A stretch of DNA of 64,000 nt, from assembly GCA_963575745.1 (NCBI GenBank), contig CAUYUJ010003436.1, positions 55,001 to 119,000 on the forward strand. The letters are read 5' to 3'. Made by a program: the position numbers and the translations under genes. Shown here piece by piece: positions 21,046-30,089 of this stretch (within the stretch, counting starts at the first letter, position 1; each line of letters opens with the position of its first letter). The DNA is from Prorocentrum cordatum (taxonomy: Eukaryota > Sar > Dinophyceae > Prorocentrales > Prorocentraceae). The notes under the pieces were generated by a model. It saw only the letters and a program-made list of their open reading frames with translations. It did not search any database and had not been told where the DNA came from.

Positions 21046-21390
21046 GTATTCTGAAGGCAAACTGGCCTCAAAGGATAAACTCTAAAAACTCTCATAATGC
21101 TCTGATTCAACTCTGATACAACTCTGGCCCGAAATCCTGTATCATCTCTAACTTTTTTGAAACTCTGATTCAGCTAATTATGGTTTGAACTCTGATTGAA
21201 CTCTGATTCGGCTCTGTCCCCAGCCGCTGAAAACAGAGGTGAATCAGAGCTAATTCAGAGTTACGTCAGAGTCCCATACCAGAGCTGAATCAGAGTTTCA
21301 GCTAAACCAGATATGAATAAGAGTTTCAGGCCAGAGTCAAAACAGAGTTGAATCAGAGTGTCATTGGAGTTCTGGCAGTTCGGGGCAGAG
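21046..21390. repeat. Inverted cluster of CTCTGATTCAACTCTGAT motifs
   Basis: From about 21085 to 21215 words of the type AACTCTGATTCA repeat five or six times. From 21235 to 21365 the complementary words (TGAATCAGAGTT) repeat about as often. The two halves form a large imperfect inverted repeat around 21225. Related ATCAGAGT/ATCAGAC words recur at 26276-26450. It is A/T-richer than the surroundings. Confidence 0.7.
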
Positions 21391-21510
21391 GGCGCGGATT
21401 CCAGAGGAAGCCCATAGGAATCATTAGGAAATCAAAATGATGCCTCAGGACATGAAAAGTCGCGTCATGAACAAATCACGACGGGAAGTGTTCCGCTAGT
21501 TTCGGCATCC

Positions 21511-21607
21511 ATGGCCCCCTGCCGGGCCACGGGGCCGTCAGAAAACGATTCAGGATGAAAAGCCGGTCCCGGGGAATGGGTCGAGACCTCTGGGGTCGAC
21601 GTCATGG
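21511..21607 (+). repeat. Dispersed repeat R3, copy 1
   Basis: About 97 bp matching 47789-47890 in the same orientation, including CAGGATGAAAAGCCGGT and GGGGAATGGGTCGAGACCTC. The function is unknown. Confidence 0.7.
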
Positions 21608-21984
21608 AAACATATCATGAGGTCGGGGTCTGGGTCTCGTTGGAGCATTGGGTCCGCGCGCGCGGCAAGAGGGGCAGTCGCGGAGCGATGCGCCTTCCCC
21701 TTTCTATACGGGGGCGGCGTGGGGATGGGGGCGACGAGGGATGTCGCTTTCGGGCGCGGCCGAGGCAGGGTGGGGGGGCCGGGACGCGAGCATCGCACAG
21801 CGCGCACAGGAGCACCCCACCCCCCAGCAGTCCCGTTGAGGGGGGGGGCCGCCGTCTCTCCGAGGCTAGCCGCAGCCCTCCTCTGCTCTTCCTCCGTGCC
21901 CCCCCCTCCTCCAGAGGGTCCTGGGGCCGGAAATTGCCCCCCGGGCCCCTCCCCTCAAACAAAATACCACCGCGCTTCTCTTTC
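21608..21984. other. No gene seen
   Basis: GC-rich sequence between repeat R3 and a pyrimidine tract, with G-runs at 21772 and 21840 and a C-run near 21899. Open frames are compositional. Confidence 0.35.
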
Positions 21985-22092
21985 CTCTCCTCTCTTCCTC
22001 CTCCTCCTCCTCCTCCTCCTCCTCCTCCTCCTCCTCCTCCTCCTCCTCCTCCTCCTCCTCCTCCTCCTCCTCCTCCTCTCCTCCTCCTCCTC

Positions 22093-22127
<35 letters not shown>

Positions 22128-22475
22128 CCCACACTGGCGCAAGTCCTCGATTCTCGGCCCGGCCCCCCGGCCCTCCGCCCTCGTTCTCGGCCTCGCTCCC
22201 GCCCTCGTTCCCATCTTCGCTCTCGCCTCGGCCCTCGCTCCCGCCCTCTTTCCTGCTGCTGTTCCTGCCCTCGTTCCCGCCCTCGCCTCTGCGCTCGCTT
22301 CCGCCTTCGCTTCCGCCCTCGCTCTCTCTCCCCCCGCCCTCGCCCCCGCCCGGGGCGCGAATGTTTGCTCCGGCGCGCTAGGCCCTGGGCGCGAAATAAA
22401 GAGGGGGAGGAGGAGGAGGAGGAGGAGGAGGAGGAGGAGGAGGAGGAGGAGGAGGAGGAGGAGGAGGAGGAAGAA
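21985..22475 (+). repeat. (TCC)n, poly-C, 12-bp minisatellite and mirrored (GGA)n
   Basis: TCC triplets fill 21985-22118 and end in twelve or more C at 22115-22130. A degenerate 12-bp minisatellite of the CTCGCTCCCGCC type fills 22180-22360. GGA triplets fill about 22404-22472. The TCC and GGA tracts are complementary, so the segment can fold with the minisatellite in the loop. Confidence 0.85.
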
Positions 22476-22969
22476 AGGCGGCGAGGAGAACGAGGAGGAG
22501 GGTCTCGCCGCAGGAGGGGGGGAAGAGGGAAAGGCCGCCTCCCCATCCTCTGCCGTTTCCTCCCTCCATGCCCATCCTCCTCTTCCCCTCGCTCTCTTTC
22601 CTACCTCGTCCATCCCCTCTCTCCTTCCTCCGCTTCCCTCTCCCTCCCTTTCCCTCCTCGCCCGTTCTTGCCGCCCCTCTTCCCCCCTCCTCCCTTCCCC
22701 CTCCCCTCCTCTTCAGTTTGTCTCATCCCTCCTCCCTGCATCTCCTCCCTTATCCTCCGCCTTCCCTCCTCCTCCTCCTCCTCCTCCTCCTCTTCCTCCT
22801 CCCTTGGCCTCCCTAGTCCCTTCTCTTTCTTCCTCGGTCGCCGCCGCCCACTACGCGCTGCCCTTCCTTGGCCCTCGGCCCCCGTTCCTCCCTTCGCCCT
22901 CTTGTTCCTCCTCCTCCTCGCCCTCCTCGTCATTCCCCTCCCCCTCCTCCGCGTCGAGCGTCAGACTTC
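22476..22969 (+). other. Pyrimidine-rich sequence without gene
   Basis: Mostly C and T on the + strand with CCTCC words and a short TCC run at 22766-22800. Frames are open but consist of Pro/Ser/Leu or Arg/Gly/Glu. Confidence 0.5.
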
Positions 22970-23835
22970 GCTCCTCGGCCTCAGTGTCCTGCCCTCGTTC
23001 TCGCCCTCGGCCCCCCCCCCCTCGACCTAGGCCCCGCGCCCGGCCTCGTCTCCGCCCTCGCCCTCGCGCCTGCCCTCGCCCCCGCCCGAGGCCATTTTCA
23101 TTTCAGCCTCTTTCTCTTTCTCGCCCTCGCCTTCGTTGTCGCCTGCGCTCCCCCCCTCGCTCCTGCCCGGACGCGCTTGCGAGGCCGCGCGCCCTCGCTC
23201 CCGCCGTCGTTGTCGCTCCCGCCTTCGTTCCCGCCCTCGCTCCCGCCCTCGCATTCTCCGGCCCTCGCTCCCGCCGATCCCGCCCTCGCTCTCGCCGTCG
23301 TTCCTGCCCTAGTAACTAGTTCCCGCCCTCCTTCCCGCCCTCGCCCCAACCTTCGTTCCTGCTTTCGCCTTCGTTCCCGCCGTCGCTCCCGCCTTCGTTC
23401 TCGCCCTTGTTCCCGCCCTCGCTCCCGCCCTCGTTCCCGCCTTCGTTCCCGCCCTCGTTCTCGCCCTCGTTCCCACCTTCGTTCCCGCTTTCGTTCCCGC
23501 CCTCGTTTTCGCCCTCGCTCACGCACTCGTTCTCGCCCTCGTTCCCGCCCTCGTTCGCGCCCTCGTTCTCGCCCTCGCTCCCGCCCTCGTCGCCCGCCCT
23601 CCGCCCTCGCTCCCGCCCTCGTTCTCGCCCTCGTTCCCGCCTTCGTTCCCGCCGTCGTTCCCGTCTTCGTTCCCGCCCTCGTTCCCGCCCTCGTTCGCGC
23701 ACTCGTTCCCGCCTTCGTTCCCGCTTTCGTTGCCGCCCTCGTTTTCGCCCTCGCTTCCGCCCTCGTTGCCGCCCTCGTTCCCGCCTTCGTTCTCGCCCTC
23801 GTTCGGGGACCGCCCGCAGGCCGCCCGGGCAGCCT
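22970..23835 (+). repeat. 12-bp minisatellite, CTCGTTCCCGCC type
   Basis: More than 60 units of a 12-bp motif (CTCGTTCCCGCC, with CTCGCTCCCGCC and CTTCGTTCCCGC variants). Because 12 is a multiple of three, frames on both strands remain open and give four-residue repeats. An island rich in GACGCGCTTGCGAGG near 23168 interrupts it. The same motif resumes at 24175. Confidence 0.9.
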
Positions 23836-23859
23836 AAAGGCCACCCGGGGTAATCAGAC

Positions 23860-24110
23860 TTGAAACAGAGTTTCGACCAGACCTCAAACAGACTTCAAAC
23901 ACACCTCAAACAGACTTCAAACAGACCCCAATCAGAGTTTGACCCCAAAACAGACCTCAAACAGACTTCAAACAGACCTCAGACAGACCTCAAACATACC
24001 TTAAACAGACCTCAAGCAGACTTCCCAGAGGTTCCCCGGAGGTGCCCCGGAGGTGCCCCAGAGGTGCCCGGAGGTTTCCCGGAGGGCGCCTGGGGGATTC
24101 CCAGAAGCGC
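23860..24110 (+). repeat. ACCTCAAACAGACTTCAAAC minisatellite followed by a GGTGCCCCGGA minisatellite
   Basis: At 23860-24020 there are roughly 14 units of 11 bp (CAGACCTCAAA alternating with CAGACTTCAAA). At 24021-24110 there are 11-12-bp units of GGTGCCCCGGA. Both blocks sit inside the larger field of the 12-bp CTCGTTCCCGCC repeat, which is interrupted here and resumes after them. Confidence 0.85.
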
Positions 24111-24174
24111 CCGGCCCATGGGTCCACAGGCGCCCGAAAGAATCCCGGAGGCGCCCAGAGGCGGCCCCCCGCCC

Positions 24175-24490
24175 TCATTCCCGCTGCTGCTCCCGCCTTC
24201 GTTCCCGCTTTCGCTCCCGCCCTCGTTCCCGCTTTCGTTCCCGCCCTCGTTCCCGCCTGTTCCCAGCTTCGTTCCCGCCCTTGTTCTTGCCCTTGTTCCC
24301 GCCCTCGTTTCCGCCCTCATTCTCGCCTTCGTTCTCGCCTTCGTCCTCGCCCGTCGCCCCCGCCCTTGTTCCCACCCCAGTTCCTGCCCTCGCTTCCGCC
24401 TTCATTCTCGCGATCGTTCCTACCCTTGCCCTTTGTTCCCGCCTTCGTTCTGGCTTTCGTTCTGGCCCTCGCTCCCGCCCTCGCCCCCCC
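24175..24490 (+). repeat. 12-bp minisatellite, second block
   Basis: Degenerate continuation of the CTCGTTCCCGCC repeat (about 25 units) with TTGTTC and TCATTC variants. It is more diverged than the 22970-23835 block and fades out near 24490. Confidence 0.85.
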
Positions 24491-26275
24491 CTCTTTTCGC
24501 TGCCGCTCTGGGCCCTCTCGTTCGGCCCCCCGCCCTCGTGCCTGTGCTCGCCCCTGCCATCCTTCCCCTTTTCCTCCCCCGCCTCCTTCTCGGCCCTCCC
24601 GGCCTTGTTCGAGCCGTAGAAGCGCGCGCCCCGCGCTCGAGCGCCCAGGATGGCCGCCAAAGCGGCCGCGGCCCCCCCGCGAGGGCCCAAAGCTGCCTCT
24701 ATGCACTTCAAACACATGCGCGCGCACACCCTAAGCAGCCCCAGGACCGCTTCAAAACTGCCCAACCGGACCCCTTCAACAAAAATAGAATTGACCAGGA
24801 ATTCCGACGAGCAGCGCCGCGCGCGCCCCTTATGTTTTTTGTTTCGGCGTTTTTGTTGCGCTCTCGCCCGCTCCATCGCCCCAAGACGGCCGGCGAGGGC
24901 TTCCAAACAACCCAGGATTGCCCCGATATTCTTCCGAAACAGCACCGAGGCACTCGACCGCCAGACGGGTCCCCCAGATGGCCCAAGAAAACCGCTCAAG
25001 GGCCCTGAAGAGCGCCGAGGCGCTTCCAAGACCGCTGCCCAGATGCGCCCACTCAAGCAGCCTTCCACCGCGCCGGGTGGCCCGACAGCACCATAACGCC
25101 GGACGGCTCAAAACAACCCCGACGCGGCCCAAATGAGCACCACAGGTTTCTTTAAGAAGGCCCCTCTACTGCATTCCCCCGGCGGCGCCCGCGCTGGCAT
25201 GGGGGCGACCCCCACGCCACGGCTACCACCCCGCTGAAATCCCGCCCAGCCCCTTCGCACCCCGCCGGAGCTCTGGAAATCTTCCGGGGCCTCGCGCCGC
25301 CTCCAACGCCGACGAAAAAACTTCCCCGCCGCTCCGAACCTGCGCGGGGCCACGCGGCGCGTCCTTTTTTTTCGGGTGGTTTCCCAGCCGCTTTCTACAC
25401 CGCAAAGCAAGAACCACTGCAGATGTCGGGCAGAACCAGCCCGCTTACAACGCGAGCTGATTTTGACGCACTGTCGCCCCCTGGCCCCTACTGCTTGGAA
25501 AACTCGTCGCGAAATGCACCCGAGGGAGCTCTCGCTGCTGTCCAGAATGCTCCGACACCCCCCGTGTCCCTCCAAAGCCTCCCGCTCCTTCCGGAACCAT
25601 GTTCGAGCGTTCGGAAGCGGTCCCAATGCTCTGGCACCCTCCAACCATCTCCGAAAAGCTAATTGTTGGGCCGTCGACATTCCTCCTAACCTCTGAGTAA
25701 TCCTTCCCAGCCCCCCCTACTCTTCTTGACCTCCCGGAACACCTTTCTGGGCCACGTCCGCCCTCGAACACCATCCGAGCTCCTCCCAGGCCCTCTCCAT
25801 TCCCCGGAGCCTTTCAGAGACCTCTCAGGGCACTTCCCGCGCCCCCGAACCTTCCGAAAAGCGCGGCATTTCTCTTCTGCGCTGCCTGCCCCCGACCTGT
25901 CCCGTGCGGGCGGCGGGGGCCGGGGCGGTCGCCGCGTTGCGCGTCCTGTCGCGGCGCGGCAGCCGGCAGCCCTGAGGGGCGAGCCTCGGGTGAGCTCTTT
26001 TTCGTTCCAGCTGCCGTTGTGCAGTTTTGGGCAGGGCCGCGCAGGCGGGGGGGCACAGCCCCGCGCCCCCAGCGCAGGCCTCAGCCTTAGCGTTGCCGCA
26101 GGGCGGCGAGCGCGGGCGGGCCCGGCCCGCAGCATTTGGCAGCTGGCGGCAGGGCCCCCAGCCACGCCCTGCCGCTTAAGTATTTATTTTGTTGTTCTTG
26201 AAGACACATGCGCACGGGCGCACGGGGCCGATCCGGCAGCGTTCCGGGCCGACGACGCGACATTGGTTTCGGCTG
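24491..26275. other. No gene recognised over 1.8 kb
   Basis: Sequence of mixed composition. A stretch at 24640-25150 has balanced codon-like texture on both strands but no conserved motif, splice pair or repeat partner. At 25480-25860 short CTTCCGGAACC-like words recur irregularly. No RNA gene is seen. Confidence 0.4.
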
Positions 26276-26450
26276 GCACAAACCACACTGGAATCAGACC
26301 TACGTTAGAGCTCCCAGTCATACCTAAATCAGACTTGGGTCTTAGGGCTAGATTTAAGTCAGAGTTCCAGTCAGACCCAAGTCAGAGTGGGTGCTGAGTG
26401 CCAGACTTGAATCAGAGTCCCAGCGCCGACATAAATCAGACCTTCATCAG
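26276..26450 (+). repeat. ATCAGAC / GTCAGAGT motif cluster
   Basis: Repeated words such as AATCAGAC, AGTCAGAG and GAGTCCCAG, related to the right half of the inverted cluster at 21085-21365. Only one orientation is represented here. Confidence 0.6.
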
Positions 26451-26504
26451 TGCTCTGGGGCAAAACAGAGAAACCGGGCTTGCCTCCAAAATGCACACGT
26501 AAAG

Positions 26505-26700
26505 CTAGCGCGCGTAGGCGCGTTGAGTTGCGGGGCGCGATCCGCGCGAAGGGGGCGGCCGCCGCGCGAGCCTCCTTGTGGGGCGCGATCCACGTGTAGC
26601 GGCGCCGGAACGGGCGCGGGGGCGCCACGCGAAATTGCCCATGGGCCCATGGGTGTCAGGGGTGTGGCGACACATGCGATCACCCCGCTCAGCGGAGACT
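26505..26700 (+). repeat. Satellite family S2 (GGGGCGCGATCCG), two units
   Basis: Two degenerate units of about 75-100 bp with GCGGGGCGCGATCCGCG and GTGGGGCGCGATCCACGTG, followed by GCGAAATTGCCCATGGG and GTGTGGCGACACATGCG. The order matches 28885-29110 almost completely. Other units lie at 27500-27950 and 55480-55975. Confidence 0.7.
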
Positions 26701-26936
26701 TCAGTGGGTAACCCCCCGAGGTTGGGCGTCGCCGTTTCCCGTTTTCTCTGGGATTGCACCAAGTCTTCGCAGGATCATTCGTCGCCGTTTTTTTCTGGGG
26801 TTCCTCGGCGCTTTTTGGGGCGCGCGATGCGGACCGTGGCTTGCTCGCGGGCCTCCTTGGGGCGCGTGGCCTCCTGGGGGGCGCCTCATGTCAGGGTTCA
26901 CATATGTCCCCTGGCAAATTTGGGCACACGCACACC
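26701..26936. other. No gene seen
   Basis: Unique sequence with T-runs, ending where a CA repeat begins. Confidence 0.3.
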
Positions 26937-27142
26937 GAACACACACACAGACACACACACACACAGACACACACACACACACACCGAAACACACACACAT
27001 GCACACACACCGAAACACACACACACACAAACAAACAAACAAACACACACACACACATACACACACACACAGACACACACACACACGCACACACACACAT
27101 ACATACACATACATACACATACACACACAAACACACACACAC
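26937..27142 (+). repeat. (CA)n microsatellite
   Basis: About 200 bp of alternating CA with CCGAAACACA, CAAACAAACAAACA and CATACATACACA interruptions. Alternating purine-pyrimidine sequence of this length can adopt Z-DNA. Confidence 0.95.
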
Positions 27143-27499
27143 GGCTCGTGGCTTCATAGGGAGCTCCACCGAAACCCTCAATAACAAGGCTCACATGCGT
27201 CCCAAGACCAGTTTTGGCACAGCCCTCACACCGTGCTCGGCTTCATAAGGATATTCAGAGAATTTCGCACGAGGTTTTTGTGGCAGGGTTCGCATGCGTC
27301 CTGGTAAGTGTTTTGGCGTGTCGTCGTCGTCGTCGATGTTGTTCGAAGAAGTTTACTGCAGATGTGCGTTCTTCTCGCCGTTTTTCTGTGGGGGTGGCTT
27401 TGTGGGGGGGGGGGGGCGAGTCACGTCGCCGGAATTGTCTTCTCTGGTCTTTTTGAGCGGATGGCTTGGATGAGAATAAAGGGGAGTGATCATATGCGC
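27143..27499. other. No gene seen
   Basis: Unique sequence with a GTCGTCGTCGTC patch at 27318 and a G-run at 27402-27416. No exon is supported. Confidence 0.35.
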
Positions 27500-27950
27500 A
27501 GGGACGCCATGCGACCCCTCCTGCTGGAGCCGTCGGTGGAGCCCCCTGCGGGCCGCGATCCGTGTGAGGGGTGCGCCGAAATGGTCGTGAAGACGCCGTG
27601 CGAACCTTCTCTCTGGGTCCGTGGGTGGAGCTCCCTGTGGGCCTGTTGGCCGCGATCCCTGCTAGGAGTGTCCCACTATGGGTAGAGCGGACGCGAATCT
27701 TGCCTCTGGGGCTGCCAGTTGTTCCTGTGGGGCGCGATCCGTTTGAGGGGTGAGTCGACGTATGCGGGGAGCGCTATTCGAATTCTCCCAGTGGTGCCAC
27801 ACGCGGAGCTCTCAGTGGGGCACGTTTCCTGTGAAGGGTGTGGGGGAAGGGCGCCATGCGAATTTTGACTCTGGCACCGTCAGTGGGGCTCCCAGAAGGG
27901 GGACGATCCGCCCGGGGGCCGTAGGTGGCGCTGCTTAGGAGACACGCTCC
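27500..27950 (+). repeat. Satellite family S2, about four units
   Basis: Units of about 95-105 bp with the shared order GGAGCTCCCTGTGGG, CGCGATCCGTGTGAGGGGTG, GCCGAAATGG, GCCATGCGAA and CTTCTCTCTGGG. Each resembles the units at 28885-29400 more than its own neighbour does, which suggests blocks were duplicated together. Confidence 0.75.
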
Positions 27951-28650
27951 GTGTGAAGAGCTTGCCGACATGGGCTGGTCGATCTGCTGTCCCGCCTGCC
28001 TCCTTTGCCTCCCTCTGTGTTCTCGCTTCTCCCTCCTCCCTCTTCCTGCCCGTTCCTCTGTCTTCCCTGCCTTTGTTTGCGAAAGAGAGAGCCGATGGCA
28101 CTTGCGACCCTCAGCCTGGGTTCCTCAGAAGCTTTCTTTGGATTCCCCGTCCCTGGAACCTCTGAGTGCCCGGGGGTCCTGGAGTTCGAATATGTTTTGC
28201 ATTGTGCCGAAGGTCAATATTTTTTTTGCTTCGTGCTTCAAATTACCTTTGTTTGCATTGCTTTATTTTGCCTTGAAAAGTACTTCATCGCATTGCCTTG
28301 CACCCGATTCGCTCACTTCGGTTTGCATGTCTTTCATCGCCTTGCATTTCTTCGCGTTGAATTGTACGGAAGCGTCCTTGTCGGTCATGTTCCCACGTTG
28401 ACATCTCTTCACCTGCTGTTCGTAGCTTTTGTGGATGACTACTGCAGTGAAGCGGGGCCCCACGACGCACCAAAAGAGGCTCCCAAGGGGCCCCTGGGGG
28501 GGGGCCCAGCAAGCCCCCAGGAGACCCCCAGCATGAGGCCCCAAACGGGCCTCTAAGAGACTCCCCAGGAAAGCTCAATATCTACATCTGCGAGAGGCCT
28601 CTGGCTCACAGTGTGGGCCCGTTCCTGGGGCGCCGCCTGATCGACACAGG
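27951..28650. other. No gene recognised; A/T-richer unique segment
   Basis: 28180-28440 is T-rich with recurring TTGCAT/TTGCCTTG words. 28450-28560 is rich in GGGGCCCC/CCCCAGG. A frame at 28005-28556 is open but shows no conserved motif. Confidence 0.35.
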
Positions 28651-28689
28651 TGTTTCTTGTATGTGTATGTGTGTGCATGTATGTGTATG

Positions 28690-28925
28690 TACGTACGTAC
28701 GTATGTACGCACGCATGCACGGTTGTTTGTCTGTGTTCGTGTATGTGCGCATGTAAGAGGAAAGAGAAATCAATTGGCTCGGCGAAAAGCTCGCCCCTAC
28801 ACAGCTGCGCGTAGCGCAGGTCGCGGCTCTCTCTATTCAGATAATGCTCGCAGCGAGCTAGACCGGATAGAGGGTCGCTGTGGAGCTAGCGCACATAGGA
28901 AAGTTGAGCTCCCTGTGGGGCGCGA
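28690..28925 (+). repeat. Dispersed repeat R2, copy 2
   Basis: Matches 20823-21045 in order (GCACGGTTGTTTGTCTGTG, CTGCGCGTAGCGCAGGTCGCG, GGGTCGCTGTGGAGCTAGCG). It is preceded by a short TGTATGTGTATG tract at 28657-28705 and followed directly by satellite S2. Confidence 0.7.
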
Positions 28926-29400
28926 TCCGCGTGAAGGAGGTGTCTGCCGCGCGAGCGCGCCCACTGAGGCCTTAGGTGGAGTTCCTTGTGGAGCGCGATC
29001 CGCGTGTAGCGGCGCCGAAACGGGCGTGGGGACGCTATGCGAAATTGCCCATGGGGGCCATAGATGGAGATCCTTCCGGGACACGGTCCGCGTCAGGGTG
29101 TGGCGACATATGCGGAGGAGGGACGCCATGCGACCTCTCCTGCCGGAGGCGTCGGTGGAGCTTCCTATGGGGCGCGATCCGTGTGAGGGGTGTTGCCGAA
29201 ATGGGCGTGAAGACGGCGTGCGAACCTTCTCTCTGGGGCCGTAGGTGGACTTCCCTTTGGGCCGCGATCCCTGTCAGGGGTGTCCCGCTATGGGTGGAGC
29301 GGATGCGAACCTTGTCTCTGGGGTTGCCGGTTGAGCTCCTTGTGTGGCACGATCCATTTGAGGGTGAGTCGACATATGGGGGGGGAACTCTATGCGAATC
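28926..29400 (+). repeat. Satellite family S2, about five units
   Basis: Continuation of the 95-105-bp units (GGGGCGCGATCCG, GAAATTGCCCATGGG, GGTGTGGCGACATATGCG, CGAACCTTCTCTCTGGGG). The run from R2 into S2 here parallels 26505-26700, so R2 plus S2 may have moved as one block. Confidence 0.75.
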
Positions 29401-29689
29401 CTAGGAGGGAGTGAGGATGTAGAGCAGGCGGAAGAGCAGGAGCGCGGGGAGGAGGAGGAGGAGGAGGAAGAGGAGGAGAAAGACGATAACGAGGCAGGGG
29501 GAAGGGGAGGGGGCCGAGGCGGATGAAAGCTCTGCAACGCCCACACGCAGCGGTCTTCGCAATGTCGCCGATCAGACGGGCGAAAGTGAGAGCCGTAACA
29601 TGTGGCGCAGCTGTGACGAGAACCTTAGCACGTGCGAAGCGCACGCGTGTTTCTAGTATCTCTCGATATAATCTCAGCAAGGAATCGTT
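29401..29689. other. Short GGA-rich tract and unique sequence
   Basis: GGA triplets at about 29447-29480, then unique sequence to the TTTCG-rich block. No gene is seen. Confidence 0.4.
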
Positions 29690-29860
29690 TCGTTTCCGAC
29701 GTTTTCCGTGTTGCTCGTTTTCATTTCGGGCGTTTCCCCTTTTCCGCCGTTTCCAGTTTCGGTCGGTTTCGTTTTCCGTTTCAACCGATTCGCATTGCGT
29801 TTCGGACATTTCGTTTCGGCCGTTTCGTTTCGGACGTTTCGTTTCGGGCGTTTCGTTTCT
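29690..29860 (+). repeat. TTTCGTTTCGG minisatellite, block 1
   Basis: Degenerate units of 11-15 bp around CGTTTCGTTTCGG, ordered best at 29800-29860. The same motif forms a block at 33505-33655 and a fragment at 32925-32955. Each of the first two occurrences runs into the same leader segment. Confidence 0.8.
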
Positions 29861-30089
29861 CGGAAAACGGGGCAGGGCGGCAGACAACGCTTGCAGAAAA
29901 TGCGAGGCTGGACTGGGACTACTCGGACGGGTCCAAGTGGTAATCGAGACCGCGGCAAAAATGCAGGGGTCCATTCGAATTCGATCGGCGCAGAAGCCCC
30001 ATTTTGGGCCGCAGAATTTCAGCTTCTGGGCTGAAATACGCTCTTGTATCCAGCAACTCAGCGGCAGAACGGACTTTCCACGCTTCGAG
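29861..30089 (+). repeat. Leader module L, copy 1, ahead of the 90-bp satellite
   Basis: The first hundred bases (GGGGCAGGGCGGCAGA, GCTTGCAG, GAGGCTGGACTGGGA, TCGGACGGG) match 32957-33055 in order. A unique stretch follows, with a small stem near 30028-30047 (TTTCAGC and complement). It precedes the satellite array much as copy 2 precedes the second array. Confidence 0.65.

Noticed and set aside
22970-23835. Arg/Ser- or Gly/Asn/Glu-rich repeat proteins
   Set aside because: The 12-bp period keeps both strands open at once, and the peptides are four-residue repeats without flanking unique sequence.
26937-27142. Telomeric or centromeric DNA
   Set aside because: It is a plain CA microsatellite; no TTTAGGG-type repeat is present anywhere in the window.
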